Origin: an uncultured Lachnospiraceae bacterium
Lineage (GTDB): Bacteria; Bacillota; Clostridia; Lachnospirales; Lachnospiraceae
Direction of reading: 5' to 3'
DNA length: 6,059 nt
Assembly (NCBI GenBank): GCA_946566415.1
Contig: CAMNWW010000145.1
Span: 1 to 6,059 of the forward strand
The notes under the pieces were generated by a model. The model saw only the letters and a program-made list of their open reading frames with translations, did not search any database and had not been told where the DNA came from. Positions 5,775-6,059 of the stretch are shown here, piece after piece. The position numbers and the translations under genes are program-made. Each line of letters begins with the position of its first letter. Positions within the stretch are counted from its first letter, which is position 1.

Positions 5775-5810
5775 TATCTAACCGACATTGCAGGCTGAAC
5801 TGTTACAAAT
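5775..5810 (-). repeat. Right arm of the 36-bp inverted repeat
   Basis: Read on the minus strand this arm begins ATTTGTAACA and ends GGTTAGATA, and it matches the left arm (5500-5535). A further GGTTAGATA copy (minus strand, 5810-5818) abuts its outer end, so the right arm is itself bracketed by a 9-base direct repeat 35 bp apart. It ends 12 bases short of the HEPN gene stop codon. Confidence 0.8.
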
Positions 5811-5821
5811 ATCTAACCCGT

Positions 5822-6059
5822 TTACATCCATGTTTTCTCTATCTCTTCCTTTAACCGGCAGAACATATCATAAAAATACTCCTTTGACTGTGAAACAATA
5901 TCCAGGGCAATCTCAGAATTATAGGCGTGCGCCACATTATTTCTTGCCGCAAGAGCCTTAAGCCATAATTCTTCATCCCTTATCATGCCCGCCTTATATG
6001 CGGTTTTCAAGATGAGCTTAGGTGAACCTGTCGCGCTCTCCTCATATCCATGGTTCTCA
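5822..6059 (-). CDS. HEPN-domain protein, HI0074/HepT type, 5' end outside window
   Basis: The last 78 residues are visible, ending at TAA 5822-5824; the start lies beyond base 6059. The frame runs ENHGYEESATGSPKLILKTA, then AYKAGMIRDEELWLKALAAR and RNNVAHAYNSEIALDIV. This matches the C-terminal half of HI0074-type nucleotidyltransferase substrate-binding proteins, which are HEPN four-helix proteins. The RNNVAHAY segment is an Rx4HxY motif, the RNase active-site signature of HepT toxins, with the tyrosine that MntA-type partners AMPylate. So this may be the toxin of a HepT/MntA toxin-antitoxin pair. No nucleotidyltransferase gene follows within the gene-free stretch, so any partner must be upstream, outside the window. 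The internal TTG at 6008-6010 is not the true start because family similarity continues upstream of it. The HEPN call is firm; toxin activity is inferred. Confidence 0.85.
   Translation of the reverse strand, partial: ENHGYEESATGSPKLILKTAYKAGMIRDEELWLKALAARNNVAHAYNSEIALDIVSQSKEYFYDMFCRLKEEIEKTWM

Larger units (their letters stand above)
5500..5810. mobile_element. MITE-like intergenic segment bounded by a 36-bp inverted repeat
   Basis: Bases 5500-5535 match the reverse complement of 5775-5810 at 30 of 36 positions with no gaps. Shared blocks are TTTGTAACA, AGCCT, CAATGT and GTTAGATA. Similarity stops at both outer and inner ends, so a defined repeat unit is implied. The 239 bases between the arms hold no credible gene, but do contain a tight hairpin at 5627-5646. 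No clear target-site duplication was found at the outer ends. The segment almost exactly fills the space between the HEPN gene stop and the operon control region. It could be a non-autonomous transposon relic, a dispersed intergenic repeat, or two inverted copies of a protein-binding sequence. The repeat is certain; the mobile nature is inference. Confidence 0.45.

Noticed and set aside
1..6059. tRNA, rRNA, CRISPR array, intact insertion sequence or prophage genes
   Set aside because: No regular spaced repeats, transposase or integrase frames, or recognisable structural RNA sequence were found by reading both strands.

Overview
The window looks like a piece of a low-to-mid-GC Firmicutes chromosome, probably class Clostridia and perhaps Lachnospiraceae. 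The reasons are strong AAAGGAGG ribosome binding sites at every gene, a Gram-positive style lipoprotein signal on the solute-binding protein, an AT-rich intergenic region, and the overall look of the Dpp/Opp proteins. The taxon is an inference from style, not from a marker gene. All supportable genes are on the minus strand.

Read in the direction of transcription (high to low coordinates), the window starts inside the 3' part of a HEPN-domain gene of the HI0074/HepT type (5822-6059, cut by the window edge). Next comes a 557-base gene-free stretch. Its distal part (about 5500-5810) is bracketed by a diverged 36-bp inverted repeat and holds a tight internal hairpin, so it may be a small MITE-like element or a dispersed repeat. 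Its proximal part is the control region of the next operon. It has a dyad (5482-5498), a near-consensus extended -10 promoter (TTGACA, 17-bp spacer, TATGTT; 5447-5475), and a leader of about 175 nt. The leader carries two terminator-like stem-loops and two copies of a palindromic operator-like sequence (GTTACxCGCGTAAC type), 43 bp apart.

The operon runs: Gfo/Idh/MocA-type NAD(P)-dependent oxidoreductase (4233-5264), family 5 solute-binding lipoprotein (2670-4220), DppB-type permease (1660-2637), DppC-type permease (813-1676), and DppD-type ATPase (1-729, cut at the other edge). Gaps are 12 nt, 32 nt, a 17-nt overlap, and 83 nt. The last gap contains a 15-bp near-perfect stem-loop. A second ATPase (DppF type) probably follows outside the window but is not seen.

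Taken together this is an import system of the dipeptide/oligopeptide/nickel class with a sugar- or polyol-type dehydrogenase as its first gene. There is no peptidase in the window. The arrangement suggests that the substrate is a carbohydrate derivative or sugar-amino-acid conjugate (opine-like, inositol-like or an oligosaccharide) rather than a plain peptide. That substrate idea is inference. No rRNA, tRNA, CRISPR array or intact insertion sequence was seen.
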